The translations under genes were made by a program, and so were the position numbers. A stretch of 64,000 bases of DNA, from NCBI GenBank assembly GCA_964564415.1, contig CAZMAV010000003.1:1-64000 (forward strand), given 5' to 3'. This document shows, piece by piece, positions 32,071 to 42,040 of this stretch (positions are counted from its first letter, which is position 1; each line of letters starts with the position of its first letter). Under the pieces are notes generated by a model that was not told where the DNA came from, made no database searches, and saw only the letters and a list, made by a program, of their open reading frames with translations. The stretch is from JALEFZ01 sp964564415 (GTDB lineage Bacteria > Bacteroidota > Bacteroidia > J057).

Positions 32071-35000
32071 TTATCCAGTCATTTTATTGGTTTCAGCCTT
32101 TGCGGTAAAGGCATTGGGCCCTTCGAGGACCTTCTTGTAGTCCGTCGGGAATACCTTGACAAAATCGCGGAAGGCAGCTTCCCAATCCGTAATAAATTTC
32201 AAAGCTTTGCGGCTATTGGTGTAGGCGTGGTGCTTCCGAATCATCTCTTTGATGAGCTTTCTGTCTTCGGCATTGAGGGGATCGTCCAGGATCACCGTAT
32301 CGGAATTGACCCTGGATGCGAGCTTTTTGGCGGGATCGTAGACATAGGCAATGCCTCCGCTCATTCCTGCAGCGAAATTTTTGCCTGTGGGCCCAAGCAC
32401 GATCACCCTGCCTCCGGTCATGTATTCGCAGCCGTGGTCTCCCAATCCCTCGACTACGGCATAGGCACCAGAATTCCTCACTGCAAAACGCTCTCCCGCC
32501 ATTCCCCGGATATATACCTCACCCGAAGTGGCTCCATAGAGGGCTACATTGCCGATAATGATATTCTTACCGGGAGAATAAGGATTTTGAAGGTTGTCAT
32601 AGGTATCGGTGTCGGGATAAATGATCATTTCAGCCCCTGACAGCCCCTTGCCTACATAGTCATTGCCCTCACCTTCGAGTTCAAAGGTTATGCCTTTGGC
32701 ACCGAAAGCTCCGAAACTTTGTCCGGCAGCCCCCCTGAACTTGAGGTGGATGGTCTTATCTGGAAGACCTTCCCCTTGGGTAGCCTTGATCACACGATGC
32801 GAAAGCATGGTCCCTACCGAACGGTTGAGGGTGCTGATGGGCATGGTGAGCTGGCTTTTTTCCTTCCTCTCCAGACTCGGCAAACAAGCCTCTATAAGAT
32901 CTTTATCCAGAATTTGCTCTATGCCATGATCTTGGGAAATACTATGGTAGAGTCCCACTCCTTCTTCTTTGAAAAGAATCTGCTCCAGGTTGAGGTGGCG
33001 ATATTTCCAATGGTCCAGGTCTTCCCTCACCTTGAGTTTATCCACTTGTCCCACCATTTCCTCTACACTGCGAAAGCCAAGGCAGGCCATGTGCTCACGG
33101 AGGTCTTCAGCCAGAAAGTGGAAAAAATTGACGAGGTGGTCTACTTTCCCAGAAAATTTTTCACGGAGGACGGGATTTTGGGTGGCAATGCCCACGGGAC
33201 AGGTGTTGAGGTGGCACTTTCGCATCAGGATACACCCTTCTACTACCAAGGCTGCCGTTGCAACTCCCCATTCTTCGGCTCCCAGAAGGGTGGCAATGGC
33301 CAGGTCTCTCCCACTTTTCATTCCCCCATCACTTTGAAGGACCACTCTTTGGCGAAGGCGATTTTTGACAAGGGTCTGATGTGCCTCGGCCAGTCCCAAT
33401 TCCCAGGGCAGGCCTGCATGGCGAATAGAAGAGAGGGGAGAAGCTCCCGTACCTCCATCATATCCCGAGATCAGGATGTGATCAGCATGGGCCTTGGCGA
33501 CTCCTGAAGCGATGGTTCCCACCCCGCCTTTAGCTACCAACTTGACGGATATGCGGGCCTGAGGATTGGCATTTTTCAGGTCGAAGATCAATTGGGCCAG
33601 GTCTTCGATGGAATAAATATCGTGGTGAGGGGGAGGAGAAATAAGGCCTACTCCGGGTGTGGAATGTCGGACCCTTCCGATCCATTCATCTACTTTAAAG
33701 CCTGGCAGATGGCCTCCCTCACCGGGCTTGGCTCCTTGGGCAATCTTTATTTGTAATTCTTCGGCTTCATTGAGGTAGTGCATGGTCACCCCAAATCGTC
33801 CGGAGGCAATCTGCTTAATGGCGGAACGCTCCCAATCTCCGTCAGGCCTCTTCGGAAATCTCCTTGGGTCTTCCCCGCCTTCCCCGCTATTGCTTTTCCC
33901 TCCGATTCGGTTCATGGCCATGGCCAGGGTGGCATGAGCCTCATGTGAAATTGAACCAAAAGACATGGCTCCGGTGGCAAACCTCTTTAGGATGTGGTCT
34001 GCGGATTCAACTTCTTCCAAGGGAACAGGTGTCGATTCCTTAAACTCAAAGAGGCTTCTGATGGTCACCGACTGAGCTCCCCGTCGATTGATGCTTTCTG
34101 CATATTTTTTGTACAAGGCATAATCCCCCAGTCGGGTAGACTTTTGAAGAAGGTGGATGCTCTCAGGGTTGTATTGATGGGCTTCCCCATCTTTTTTCCA
34201 TTGGTACAATCCCCCGGACCTGAGCTTGGAACCTGCCTGGGTAAAGTCCTGGTAGCGAAGCCTGACCTCCCTATCTATGTCATGAAAGTCAAGGCCTCCC
34301 AGTCGGGAAACTGTTCCTTTGAAGCATTGCTGTGAGACCTCTGAACCCAAACCAATGATCTCAAAAATCTGAGCACCATGATAAGATTGCAGGGTTGATA
34401 TTCCCATCTTGGACATGATCTTAAGCAGTCCTTTGTTGACAGCTGATATGTAATGGGCTTCCAATTCCTCGTATTCCAGCCCTTCGAAGGAAGGGTTTCC
34501 AACAAAATCTTTGATGCTTCTGAAAGCCAGGTAGGGATTGATGGCCACCGCTCCGTATCCGATCAGGGTAGCAAAATGATGAACTTCAAGGGCATCTCCT
34601 GTCTCTACCACCATGGCGGTGAGGTGTCTTTTCTTCCTTCGGATCAGGTGGTGATGCAGGCCTCCTGTTGCCAGGAGGGCGGGGAGGGGAATTTGCTTTT
34701 CTCCGGCACTTTTATCGGAAAGAATCAGGATGTTTACACCCTTTTCCAGGGCGGCTTCGGCTTCAAGGTAGAGTCGGTTCAGGGCCTTGGCTACATTTTC
34801 ATCGGGAGAAAAGCAAATGGAAAGGGTGGCAGAGGAAAATTTATCTATCTCTATTTGCCTGATTTTTTCAAGGTCTGCATGGGTGAGCAGGGGCTGATCC
34901 AGGGCAACATGGCTACAAAAAGATTTATTTTCCTGGAGAAAATTACGGGAAGGACCTATCCATCCCCTGAGAGACATGACATTTCGCTCGCGAATGGGGT

Positions 35001-36627
35001 CGATGGGAGGGTTGGATACCTGGGCAAACAACTGCTTGAAGTAGTGGGAAAAGTGTTGACTTTCTTTGGAAAGTACAGCCAGGGGAGTATCTACACCCAT
35101 AGAACTCAGGGGTTCTTTTCCTTCTTTCGCCATTGGCTGAAGGATGACCTTTAGTTCTTCGCGGGTAATTCCAAATAACTTTTGCTGAAGGGGGAGGGGC
35201 ATTTCCTCCTGCTTAGCGTCTCGGGGGTGAAGTTGATCCAGGCTGATCTTTTCTGCTTCCAGCCAGTCCTGGTAGGGGCGGCGCCCTGTAATTTCCTCTT
35301 TGATCTCATCGTCCTTTTTGAGTTGGCCTTTTTCTGTATCGGCAACGATCATCATTCCTGGTCCCAGCCTTCCACGTTCTTTGATCCGGGCTGGGTCCAT
35401 GGGAAGGGCACCTGCCTCTGATGCCAGGATAAAACGTCGATCATGGGTCAGGGCATACCTTGCTGGTCTGAGGCCACTGCGGTCCAGGGTAGCTCCCAGA
35501 AGTTTACCATCTGTAAAGCAGACCGCTGCCGGTCCATCCCAGGGTTCGGTAAGCGCGGCGTGATATTCGTAGAAAGCCCTGCGTTCTTCTTCCATGCGGG
35601 GATTTTCCTGCCAGGCTTCCGGCATGAGCATCATCATCACATGGGGGAGGGGACGGCCACTGAGGAGGAGAAGCTCAACCACGGCATCCAGGTTGCGGGA
35701 GTCAGAAAAGTCCTCTTCACAGATGGGCTTGATGATCTCGAGCTCTGCCGCTGTGAAAAAATCGGATTCAAAGATGGCTTCTTTGGCTTCCAACCAATTG
35801 ATATTACCCCTGTGGGTATTGATCTCACCATTGTGGGCCAGGTAGCGAAAGGGCTGGGCCAACCTCCAACGGGGAAAGGTGTTGGTCGAAAAGCGGGAAT
35901 GTACAACCGCTATGGCTGACTTGAGGCGGGAATCCTTCAGGTCTGCAAAATACAGAGGCAATTGATGGGTAGTCAACTGACCCTTATATATGATAGTCTT
36001 ATGGGAAAGAGAGGCAAAATAAAAATCCTTCCTCACTTTTTTATCCAACGTATGTCCTGTACACCTTCTTAGGATATATAGTTTCCGCTCAAGTCCATCG
36101 CAATCTATTTCTTTTTGTGCTTTGACAAATACCTGCTCGATGATAGGCTCTGTACGCCTGGCTCCCTCCCCAATATGAGCGGAGTGAGGCCGGGTAGGTA
36201 CTTTTCGAAATCCCAGGAGGTCAAAACCAAGACTGCGACAGGTAGCGGCGATATGTTGTTTACAGTAGTCGTAGGCTTTCTTTTCTTTGGGAAAAAAGGC
36301 CATTCCTACCCCGTATTGTCCCGCCTGCGGTAGTTTGATACCTGCCTCCATGGCGGCCCGACGAAAAAACGGATCGTACAATTGAATCAGGATTCCAGCT
36401 CCGTCTCCCGTGTGTGGATCAGCCCCTGTAGCTCCCCTGTGCTCCATATTTGCCAGCATGTCAAGCGCATCCTTGATGATGTCATGACTGGCCTTTCCAT
36501 CCAGGTGAGCCATGCAGCCAATGCCACAAGCGTCGTGCTCGAAAGAAGGATGGTACAAAGAAGGCTGAGAAGATTGGAGTGCAGGACCTTTGGCGTCAAT
36601 TCCACTAAAGGGTGAGTCAGAATTCAT
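32071..36627 (-). CDS. gltB: Glutamate synthase large subunit (GltB)
   Basis: Ferredoxin/NADPH-type GOGAT alpha subunit of 1518 residues. A 33-residue propeptide precedes Cys34 (EHDACGIG), the glutaminase nucleophile exposed by processing. Then come the class II amidotransferase domain (about 34-430), a central domain, the FMN-binding synthase domain with GGKSNSGEGGEDPRRF and SGYDGGTGASPLSS, the 3Fe-4S motif Cys-x5-Cys-x4-Cys (CILMRKCHLNTCPVG), and the C-terminal beta-helix GXGXG domain ending near YMTGGRVIVLGPTG. First gene of gltBD; no nitrogen-regulator gene is adjacent. Confidence 0.98.
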   Translation of the reverse strand: MNSDSPFSGIDAKGPALQSSQPSLYHPSFEHDACGIGCMAHLDGKASHDIIKDALDMLANMEHRGATGADPHTGDGAGILIQLYDPFFRRAAMEAGIKLPQAGQYGVGMAFFPKEKKAYDYCKQHIAATCRSLGFDLLGFRKVPTRPHSAHIGEGARRTEPIIEQVFVKAQKEIDCDGLERKLYILRRCTGHTLDKKVRKDFYFASLSHKTIIYKGQLTTHQLPLYFADLKDSRLKSAIAVVHSRFSTNTFPRWRLAQPFRYLAHNGEINTHRGNINWLEAKEAIFESDFFTAAELEIIKPICEEDFSDSRNLDAVVELLLLSGRPLPHVMMMLMPEAWQENPRMEEERRAFYEYHAALTEPWDGPAAVCFTDGKLLGATLDRSGLRPARYALTHDRRFILASEAGALPMDPARIKERGRLGPGMMIVADTEKGQLKKDDEIKEEITGRRPYQDWLEAEKISLDQLHPRDAKQEEMPLPLQQKLFGITREELKVILQPMAKEGKEPLSSMGVDTPLAVLSKESQHFSHYFKQLFAQVSNPPIDPIRERNVMSLRGWIGPSRNFLQENKSFCSHVALDQPLLTHADLEKIRQIEIDKFSSATLSICFSPDENVAKALNRLYLEAEAALEKGVNILILSDKSAGEKQIPLPALLATGGLHHHLIRRKKRHLTAMVVETGDALEVHHFATLIGYGAVAINPYLAFRSIKDFVGNPSFEGLEYEELEAHYISAVNKGLLKIMSKMGISTLQSYHGAQIFEIIGLGSEVSQQCFKGTVSRLGGLDFHDIDREVRLRYQDFTQAGSKLRSGGLYQWKKDGEAHQYNPESIHLLQKSTRLGDYALYKKYAESINRRGAQSVTIRSLFEFKESTPVPLEEVESADHILKRFATGAMSFGSISHEAHATLAMAMNRIGGKSNSGEGGEDPRRFPKRPDGDWERSAIKQIASGRFGVTMHYLNEAEELQIKIAQGAKPGEGGHLPGFKVDEWIGRVRHSTPGVGLISPPPHHDIYSIEDLAQLIFDLKNANPQARISVKLVAKGGVGTIASGVAKAHADHILISGYDGGTGASPLSSIRHAGLPWELGLAEAHQTLVKNRLRQRVVLQSDGGMKSGRDLAIATLLGAEEWGVATAALVVEGCILMRKCHLNTCPVGIATQNPVLREKFSGKVDHLVNFFHFLAEDLREHMACLGFRSVEEMVGQVDKLKVREDLDHWKYRHLNLEQILFKEEGVGLYHSISQDHGIEQILDKDLIEACLPSLERKEKSQLTMPISTLNRSVGTMLSHRVIKATQGEGLPDKTIHLKFRGAAGQSFGAFGAKGITFELEGEGNDYVGKGLSGAEMIIYPDTDTYDNLQNPYSPGKNIIIGNVALYGATSGEVYIRGMAGERFAVRNSGAYAVVEGLGDHGCEYMTGGRVIVLGPTGKNFAAGMSGGIAYVYDPAKKLASRVNSDTVILDDPLNAEDRKLIKEMIRKHHAYTNSRKALKFITDWEAAFRDFVKVFPTDYKKVLEGPNAFTAKAETNKMTG

Positions 36628-37119
36628 ATATTAGAATAGGTTACAGGATTAATCCTTGCCATTAAAATGGCAATGAAGAAATTTATAAAATGCCTTTTGG
36701 TGGACCAGAGAAGGTTTGAAGAAAGAGTATCCGTAGAAGGAGAGGCCCCCAATTTAGATACTTAACATACACAAAAATATTATTTTATCAAAAATACTCC
36801 TTTGTTTATTTCAATATTGTAAAAACGCAAGGCATTTTTTTAAATAAAAAAAATATCATGTGTCTGTGCTCTTAAATTTTTCCCTGCTTCCGGGTTCATC
36901 GCCTTTTTCCCAATTTCAAGGCGTGCCTTTTCTCAAATGCATTGAGGTCCATTTATATATGACAGATAATCCAAATGCTGGCAGATTGGGTTTTTAAATG
37001 AAAATATCTACCTATACACCTGTGTTTCATCTACACATGACCATCCCTCAGTCCTCCCTGGGATTCTCTTCCTCAAACACTTGAACCCCGCTGGGGTTAT
37101 GGTCTCAATTGATTCAAAT
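36628..37119. other. AT-rich gap between gltB and the thiamine-binding-like gene
   Basis: About 490 bases upstream of both divergent genes. No gene is supported on either strand. Long A and T runs occur around 36765-36870, as expected of promoter DNA, but I cannot assign a specific promoter or operator. Confidence 0.4.
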
Positions 37120-37371
37120 ATGCAGGCAACAATAGAAATCAGCATATACCCCCTTCACGAGGAGTATGAGATCCGAGTTCTTAACTTTCTGAAGGGTGTA
37201 AAGAAATACGAAGGGGTCCATGTAGAGACCAATGGCATGTCAACCCAACTCTTTGGGGAGTATGATGTTTTGATGAACATGCTCCACACCGAAATGAAGG
37301 AAATCTTTGAAGCGCAGCCTGCTATCTTCGTACTGAAAATAGGCAGGGGCGAACTGAAGTACGAGGAGTGA
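37120..37371 (+). CDS. YkoF/MTH1187-like thiamine-binding domain protein
   Basis: An 83-residue single-domain protein from ATG 37120 (MQATIEISIYPLHEEYEIRV). The ferredoxin-like fold with the segments VLNFLKGVKKYEGVHVETNG and MSTQLFGEYDVLMNML matches the thiamine/hydroxymethylpyrimidine-binding YkoF/MTH1187 superfamily. The frame is open to a TTG at 37081, but the family begins at the ATG. No thiamine gene is adjacent, so the ligand is inferred from the fold only. Confidence 0.75.
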   Translation: MQATIEISIYPLHEEYEIRVLNFLKGVKKYEGVHVETNGMSTQLFGEYDVLMNMLHTEMKEIFEAQPAIFVLKIGRGELKYEE

Positions 37372-37377
37372 GGTTAA

Positions 37378-37950
37378 TCACTGCCTCCAGCCGTCATCTT
37401 CCTTAGATGGAATACCCTTATCCAGGGTCTGCACCTTTTCTTCGAAGATGAAAGTGACCATTTCTATCATAATTTTTCCTCCACGTTTAGGGTCCTTATT
37501 GATCTCACAAATAAAATTGCGGGAACCAAGGGGGAAATTGAAGGGATTGTCAAAGCCATAGGCCTTGATCTTTTCAGAAAAGACCTCATTGAACTCCCTC
37601 CCAAAGCGAAGGTAGTCAGGATTGTCCCAATAGATTTTGTGAAGCAGATTCTCGGTCTCTCGAATCCAAAAAGAGAGGTCGGGCTCGATGTCCGAGGCTT
37701 CGATCATCAGGTAAAATCGGATGTGATGCCGCTTACATCCATCCTGGGTTATGACCAAAATCCGGTCCTCTCCCATTTTAGCCATTTCTATCTGCCCCTG
37801 TTTGTCCCAGGTATGATTGGCAAAAAAAGGATTGAAGCGCTGGATGACAGGTTGAAGGTCCTCACGCTTGACCCGGCAGTCATCATCTTGAGCGATAGCA
37901 AAAAGTGGAAGAAGGAGGCAAAGGATAGAGGTAAATATCTTATGGGTCAT
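37378..37950 (-). CDS. Hypothetical secreted protein
   Basis: A 190-residue protein from the ATG at 37950 (MTHKIFTSILCLLLPLFAIA), with a clear signal peptide cleaved near AIAQ/DDD. I do not recognise the mature domain. It has Cys at the start (DDDCRVKRED), a middle HHIRFYLMIEASD and RNFICEINKDPKRGGKIMIEM, and reads as alpha/beta. A longer frame reaches back into the glycosyltransferase gene but would disrupt the signal peptide, so it is rejected. It follows that gene on the same strand by about 38 bases. Confidence 0.8.
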   Translation of the reverse strand: MTHKIFTSILCLLLPLFAIAQDDDCRVKREDLQPVIQRFNPFFANHTWDKQGQIEMAKMGEDRILVITQDGCKRHHIRFYLMIEASDIEPDLSFWIRETENLLHKIYWDNPDYLRFGREFNEVFSEKIKAYGFDNPFNFPLGSRNFICEINKDPKRGGKIMIEMVTFIFEEKVQTLDKGIPSKEDDGWRQ

Positions 37951-37988
37951 ACAATCCGGGATTGAGTTCTTGCAATAATACCGATTCC

Positions 37989-39884
37989 TCAGCAAATCTT
38001 TGACCAGGCACGCACAAAAATTTCGAGGTCCAGCTGCCAACTGTAACTTTTGGCGTAGTAACGGTCCATTTTCTCTGTGGCGCTAAGGGTCATTTTTTCT
38101 CCACTGCGATGGGAAATATCCAGAATACCTGGCTTTAAAGGGGGAAGATTGGGATAGGATCCTCCGGCATAACCCACTATGCTCCTTGTGCTTACAAAGA
38201 CCTTGGTCCACAAAGAAAGGGCTTTCAGGGGCCTCCGATAGGCCCAAAAAGTGAGGGGGAAGGCTAGTATCATGAGCAGGGAGGCAAATAACTCAAAGCT
38301 CCTTCTGGCCCTCTTTGCTTCAGGGCGCTTGATGGCCCACGAATCCGGATGGGAGGCACCTTTGTGCAAAATCTCCCGTGGACCCACGATAAAATCGCAT
38401 TCAGGAGGTAAAATCTTGTAGCTTACCCCCTGCTGATGGAGTTCTATCATCTTTTCGAAGATCGCCTGAGTCGAGAGTGAGGCAGCATCAAAAATCAGCT
38501 CTTGGATACCGTATATAGAAATTAGGGCCTGAAGTTCCTCCCATTTTCCCAGTATTCCCACCTGCCCGGGTTTGGATGCTGCCGTGGACAGGCTGCTTAT
38601 TCCCCCGACCACTTCCACCGGGTAAGGGAGCTCGGTGCGGATCAACTGGGCCAGTCGGGCTATACCTTTTTCACTCCCAATGAGCAGGACTCGTTTTTTG
38701 CTTTCTTCGGTAAAAAAGAAGCTTCCCTTTTCCTTTCTGTTGATCAGTCCCCGGGTAGCAAGGGTGAGTAGGGTGGTGAAAACTGCCGATAGTCCTACGA
38801 TGGCCCTGGAAAAATTCTTGATAAAGGTAAACATGTAGGTTCCTGTGGCAATGCTAAGGAAGCCAATAAAGGGAGCAATGATAAGGGGACGAATGCGAAA
38901 GGGTCTCTTGTAGGCACCCATGATCCAGAGCAGGAAGACGAAGGCCAGGGTGTAGGCGGGCATATAATAGAGCGGAAATTCGATGGGATATTTTCCCCCA
39001 TCAATATATTTGATGTAATGCTCCCAGTAGGCTTTGATGCCAAACATCATCCCATAGATCATCAGGGCTTCGAGAATGGCAAAGCCATAGGTCTGAATCA
39101 GGCGATATCCCAAGGCGAGGATGGCTCGAAAATAGACTGCCAGGTTGATGGCAGCGATAAAAAAGCGTTTTCGGGCCCCACCAAAGTGCTTGCGGGCAAA
39201 GATAATCATGGCCTGATAGAAGACCTTGACGTAATTGAGGGAGCCTTTTTTGGTAGATTCCCCCTTGTAATGAATGATCTTTGGCTTGGCGAGGTAGTAG
39301 TTTTTCATTCCTCCCAGCATCACCCTATAGGAAAGGTCGATGTCTTCTCCGTACATGAAAAAGGTCTCATCGAGATAGCCGATCTTATCCAGCAGAGACT
39401 TCCGCATCCACATGAAGGCCCCGGAAAGGATTTCAATTTGATGATCCTCATCTTTGTCGAGGTAGGTCAGGTGATACTGGCCAAAGCGTTTGGAGTGGGG
39501 AAAAAGGGCTGAAAGTCCAAAAATCTTGTAGAAAGAAACCCAGGGAGTAGGAAGGGCTCGCTTGGATTCGGGCAGAAAGTGTCCCTCCCCATCCAACATA
39601 TAAATACCAAGAGCTCCGCAGTCGGGGGTCTGATCTGAAAAGTCCAGGCAGCGGCTAAAAGTATCTTCGGCTACCACCGTATCGGGATTGAGGAGTAAGA
39701 CCCATCTTCCTCTGGCGATGGCCAGTCCCTGGTTGTTGGCCTTGGAAAAGCCGGGGTTGTCTTTATTCTCAATGAGGATAAGGGAAGGGCCAAACTTATC
39801 CCTGAGCATCGCCTGTGAGCCATCCTGAGAGTTGTTGTCTACCACAATGATTTCCGCTTCTATCTCTCTAATAGCTTGCAGCAC
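37989..39884 (-). CDS. Family 2 glycosyltransferase fused to a sugar-transferase-like membrane region, start codon uncertain
   Basis: A GT-A family 2 domain (about residues 1-260; VDNNSQDGSQAM, NPGFSKANNQGLAIARG and the metal-binding LLLNPDTVV) is joined to several membrane helices and a C-terminal CoA-binding/undecaprenyl-sugar-transferase-like region. It probably builds a cell-surface polysaccharide. The first GTG at 39884 would remove strand 1; the family start IDLSIIIVNYNVRHFL lies upstream in frame (39947-39900), but no ATG, GTG or TTG precedes it before the TGA at 39974. ATC at 39956 is the only plausible unusual start. See findings. Confidence 0.8.
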   Translation of the reverse strand: MLQAIREIEAEIIVVDNNSQDGSQAMLRDKFGPSLILIENKDNPGFSKANNQGLAIARGRWVLLLNPDTVVAEDTFSRCLDFSDQTPDCGALGIYMLDGEGHFLPESKRALPTPWVSFYKIFGLSALFPHSKRFGQYHLTYLDKDEDHQIEILSGAFMWMRKSLLDKIGYLDETFFMYGEDIDLSYRVMLGGMKNYYLAKPKIIHYKGESTKKGSLNYVKVFYQAMIIFARKHFGGARKRFFIAAINLAVYFRAILALGYRLIQTYGFAILEALMIYGMMFGIKAYWEHYIKYIDGGKYPIEFPLYYMPAYTLAFVFLLWIMGAYKRPFRIRPLIIAPFIGFLSIATGTYMFTFIKNFSRAIVGLSAVFTTLLTLATRGLINRKEKGSFFFTEESKKRVLLIGSEKGIARLAQLIRTELPYPVEVVGGISSLSTAASKPGQVGILGKWEELQALISIYGIQELIFDAASLSTQAIFEKMIELHQQGVSYKILPPECDFIVGPREILHKGASHPDSWAIKRPEAKRARRSFELFASLLMILAFPLTFWAYRRPLKALSLWTKVFVSTRSIVGYAGGSYPNLPPLKPGILDISHRSGEKMTLSATEKMDRYYAKSYSWQLDLEIFVRAWSKIC

Positions 39885-40014
39885 CGAGTGCAGGCATTGC
39901 TCCAGAAAATGCCTGACATTGTAGTTGACGATGATGATGGAAAGGTCGATGGCGATGGTATTATTGCTGGATCAAAGGTAAGGGAAGTTTGGGAAAGGGG
40001 AAACGAGAATGAGT

Positions 40015-40068
40015 AAAGCGCCCTTGGGGTTGTTTCTAAAATATTTATGACAACCCTGAGGGCGCTTT
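40015..40068. terminator. Strong hairpin terminator after the ABC-F gene
   Basis: AAAGCGCCCT and GGGTTGT on the left pair with ACAACCC and AGGGCGCTTT on the right, with one TG/TG internal mismatch and a 16-base loop. It sits just after the minus-strand ABC-F stop at 40071 and ahead of the glycosyltransferase. Confidence 0.75.
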
Positions 40069-40070
40069 GG

Positions 40071-41990
40071 TTATCCTTCGACAATCTCCATCAATTCCAG
40101 GAAGCGATCGGTCTTTTCGTCCAGCTCTTCGTTGAGTTTTTCCAGTTCCTGGGTCCATTCGGTGAGGGATTCGAAATCTGTGCTTTCTCCGCCGATCAAT
40201 TCTTCAAGTTCGGCCTTTCGTTCCTCCATCTTCTCCAAATCCCCTTCCAGTTGCTCGTATTCTCGTTTTTCTTTATAAGATAATTTACGCTTTTTTTCTG
40301 GACTATTTGCCGGAGCAGCCTGGGCCTGTTCTATTTTGGCTGATGGTTTAGCTTCTTCCCCTTCCTGCTGAGAACCCTCATCAGACTTTTGGTTTTCTTG
40401 TCGGTCCAGCCACTCCCTGTAATTAGAATAACTCCCCGGAAAGTCTTTGATCCTGCCCTCACTTTGGAAGACAAAGAGGTGATCTACCAGTCGATCCATA
40501 AAAAAGCGGTCGTGGGTTACCACCAAGAGGCAGCCTTCAAAGTCATAGAGGAATTCCTCCAAGCGGCGAAGGGTGATGAGGTCCAGGTCATTGGTGGGCT
40601 CATCGAGGATGAGGAAATTTGGATTGGTCATGAGGACACGGAGGAGGTGAAGACGTCTTTTTTCCCCTCCGCTAAGGGTCTCGACCAGGTTGTAGTGCAT
40701 GCTTCGGGGAAATAGAAAATGCTCCAAGAGGGTAGCAGCAGACACCCGCTGACTCTTGCTGAGTTCGACCTCGTCAGCAGCTTCTGTTACCACCTCGATG
40801 ACCCGGGCATTGTCTTTAAAATGAAAACCTTCCTGACGGTAGTACCCATAAAAAATAGTCTCCCCGGTCCGTATTTTTCCTGAATCCTGCTCCTCCTCCC
40901 CTACGATCATGTTGAGGAAGGTAGATTTGCCTACGCCATTGGGACCTATGATTCCAATTCGGTCTTTACGATTAAAGGTGTAGGAAAAACCATCCAAAAT
41001 TTTGAGGTCTCCATAGGATTTGTGGACGTGTTTCATCTCCAGGGTGGTCGAACCGATCCTACGACCTTTGACTTGTAACTTAACGTCTATGTCTTGGGCC
41101 TGATAAGAAGCCTTTTCCTTGATCTCCATGGCCTGGCTGATCCTGGACTTGGACTTTGAAGTCCTTGCTTTGGGCGACCTTCTCAGCCACTCCAATTCTT
41201 TCTTGAACAAGGACTGTGCACGCTCAGTCTCACTGAGCTTGGCGCTTTCCCTCTCTGCCTTTTTCTCTAAAAAGTATGCGTAGTTGCCTTTGTAGGAAAA
41301 AATATTTCCCCGATCGAGTTCGTAGATTTCGTTGGTAATGGAATCCAGAAAATAGCGGTCGTGAGTTACGAGTATGAGGCTTTGTTTGCTACTGGCAAGA
41401 AATTTTTCGAGCCATTCGATGCTTTCGAGGTCCAGGTGGTTGGTAGGCTCGTCCATGATCAGAAGATCGGGCTCATAGATCAGGGCTTGAGCCATGGCAA
41501 CCCGCTTGCGCTGCCCCCCGGAAAGGACCGCGATCTTTCTCTCCAAAAAATTGACCTGTAACTTAGAGAGGATCTGCTTGATCTTGAGTTCGTAGTCCCA
41601 GGCATTTTTGGCTTCTATCTGTGAAATTACCCAGGTCAGGCGATCCTGAAGCTCGGGTTCCTTGCTGATTCTTTGGGTGAGATTTTCGTACTCTTCGATC
41701 AATTTTACCTCCTCCAGGTCGGAATTGAATACCACCTCTCCTACGGTTTGATCAAGGGGCAGGTCAGGTTCCTGGGGCAAGTATGCCAGCCTAATTCCCT
41801 TCCTCATGGTTACATTTCCCCCGTCAGGCGCTTCTATTCCGGCCAGTATTTTGAGCAGGGTGGATTTTCCCGATCCATTGACACCAATGAGGGCGATCTT
41901 TTGCCCCTGTTCGATGCCAAAGCTTAGGTCTTCAAAAAGGGTCTTGAGCCCGAAGGATTTTGAAATATTTTCGACAGAGAGGTAATTCAT
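40071..41990 (-). CDS. ABC-F family ATPase (Uup-like)
   Basis: A 639-residue protein with two ABC ATPase domains and no membrane segment, as in ABC-F translation factors. Domain 1: Walker A GVNGSGKST, signature VLSGGQRKRVAMAQAL, Walker B LLIMDEPTNHLD. Domain 2: GPNGVGKST, TLSGGEKRRLHLLRVL, LILDEPTNDLD. The linker is rich in Arg/Lys (ARTSKSKSRISQAMEIKEKA), and a C-terminal coiled coil follows, as in Uup. ABC-F proteins act on the ribosome E site; the Uup branch is also linked to DNA stability. It is not clearly an antibiotic-resistance type. Confidence 0.95.
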   Translation of the reverse strand: MNYLSVENISKSFGLKTLFEDLSFGIEQGQKIALIGVNGSGKSTLLKILAGIEAPDGGNVTMRKGIRLAYLPQEPDLPLDQTVGEVVFNSDLEEVKLIEEYENLTQRISKEPELQDRLTWVISQIEAKNAWDYELKIKQILSKLQVNFLERKIAVLSGGQRKRVAMAQALIYEPDLLIMDEPTNHLDLESIEWLEKFLASSKQSLILVTHDRYFLDSITNEIYELDRGNIFSYKGNYAYFLEKKAERESAKLSETERAQSLFKKELEWLRRSPKARTSKSKSRISQAMEIKEKASYQAQDIDVKLQVKGRRIGSTTLEMKHVHKSYGDLKILDGFSYTFNRKDRIGIIGPNGVGKSTFLNMIVGEEEQDSGKIRTGETIFYGYYRQEGFHFKDNARVIEVVTEAADEVELSKSQRVSAATLLEHFLFPRSMHYNLVETLSGGEKRRLHLLRVLMTNPNFLILDEPTNDLDLITLRRLEEFLYDFEGCLLVVTHDRFFMDRLVDHLFVFQSEGRIKDFPGSYSNYREWLDRQENQKSDEGSQQEGEEAKPSAKIEQAQAAPANSPEKKRKLSYKEKREYEQLEGDLEKMEERKAELEELIGGESTDFESLTEWTQELEKLNEELDEKTDRFLELMEIVEG

Positions 41991-42040
41991 GGATTAGAAA
42001 TTTTAGTAAGGAGGACAAAGGCGAGCACAGTCTGAGTCTG

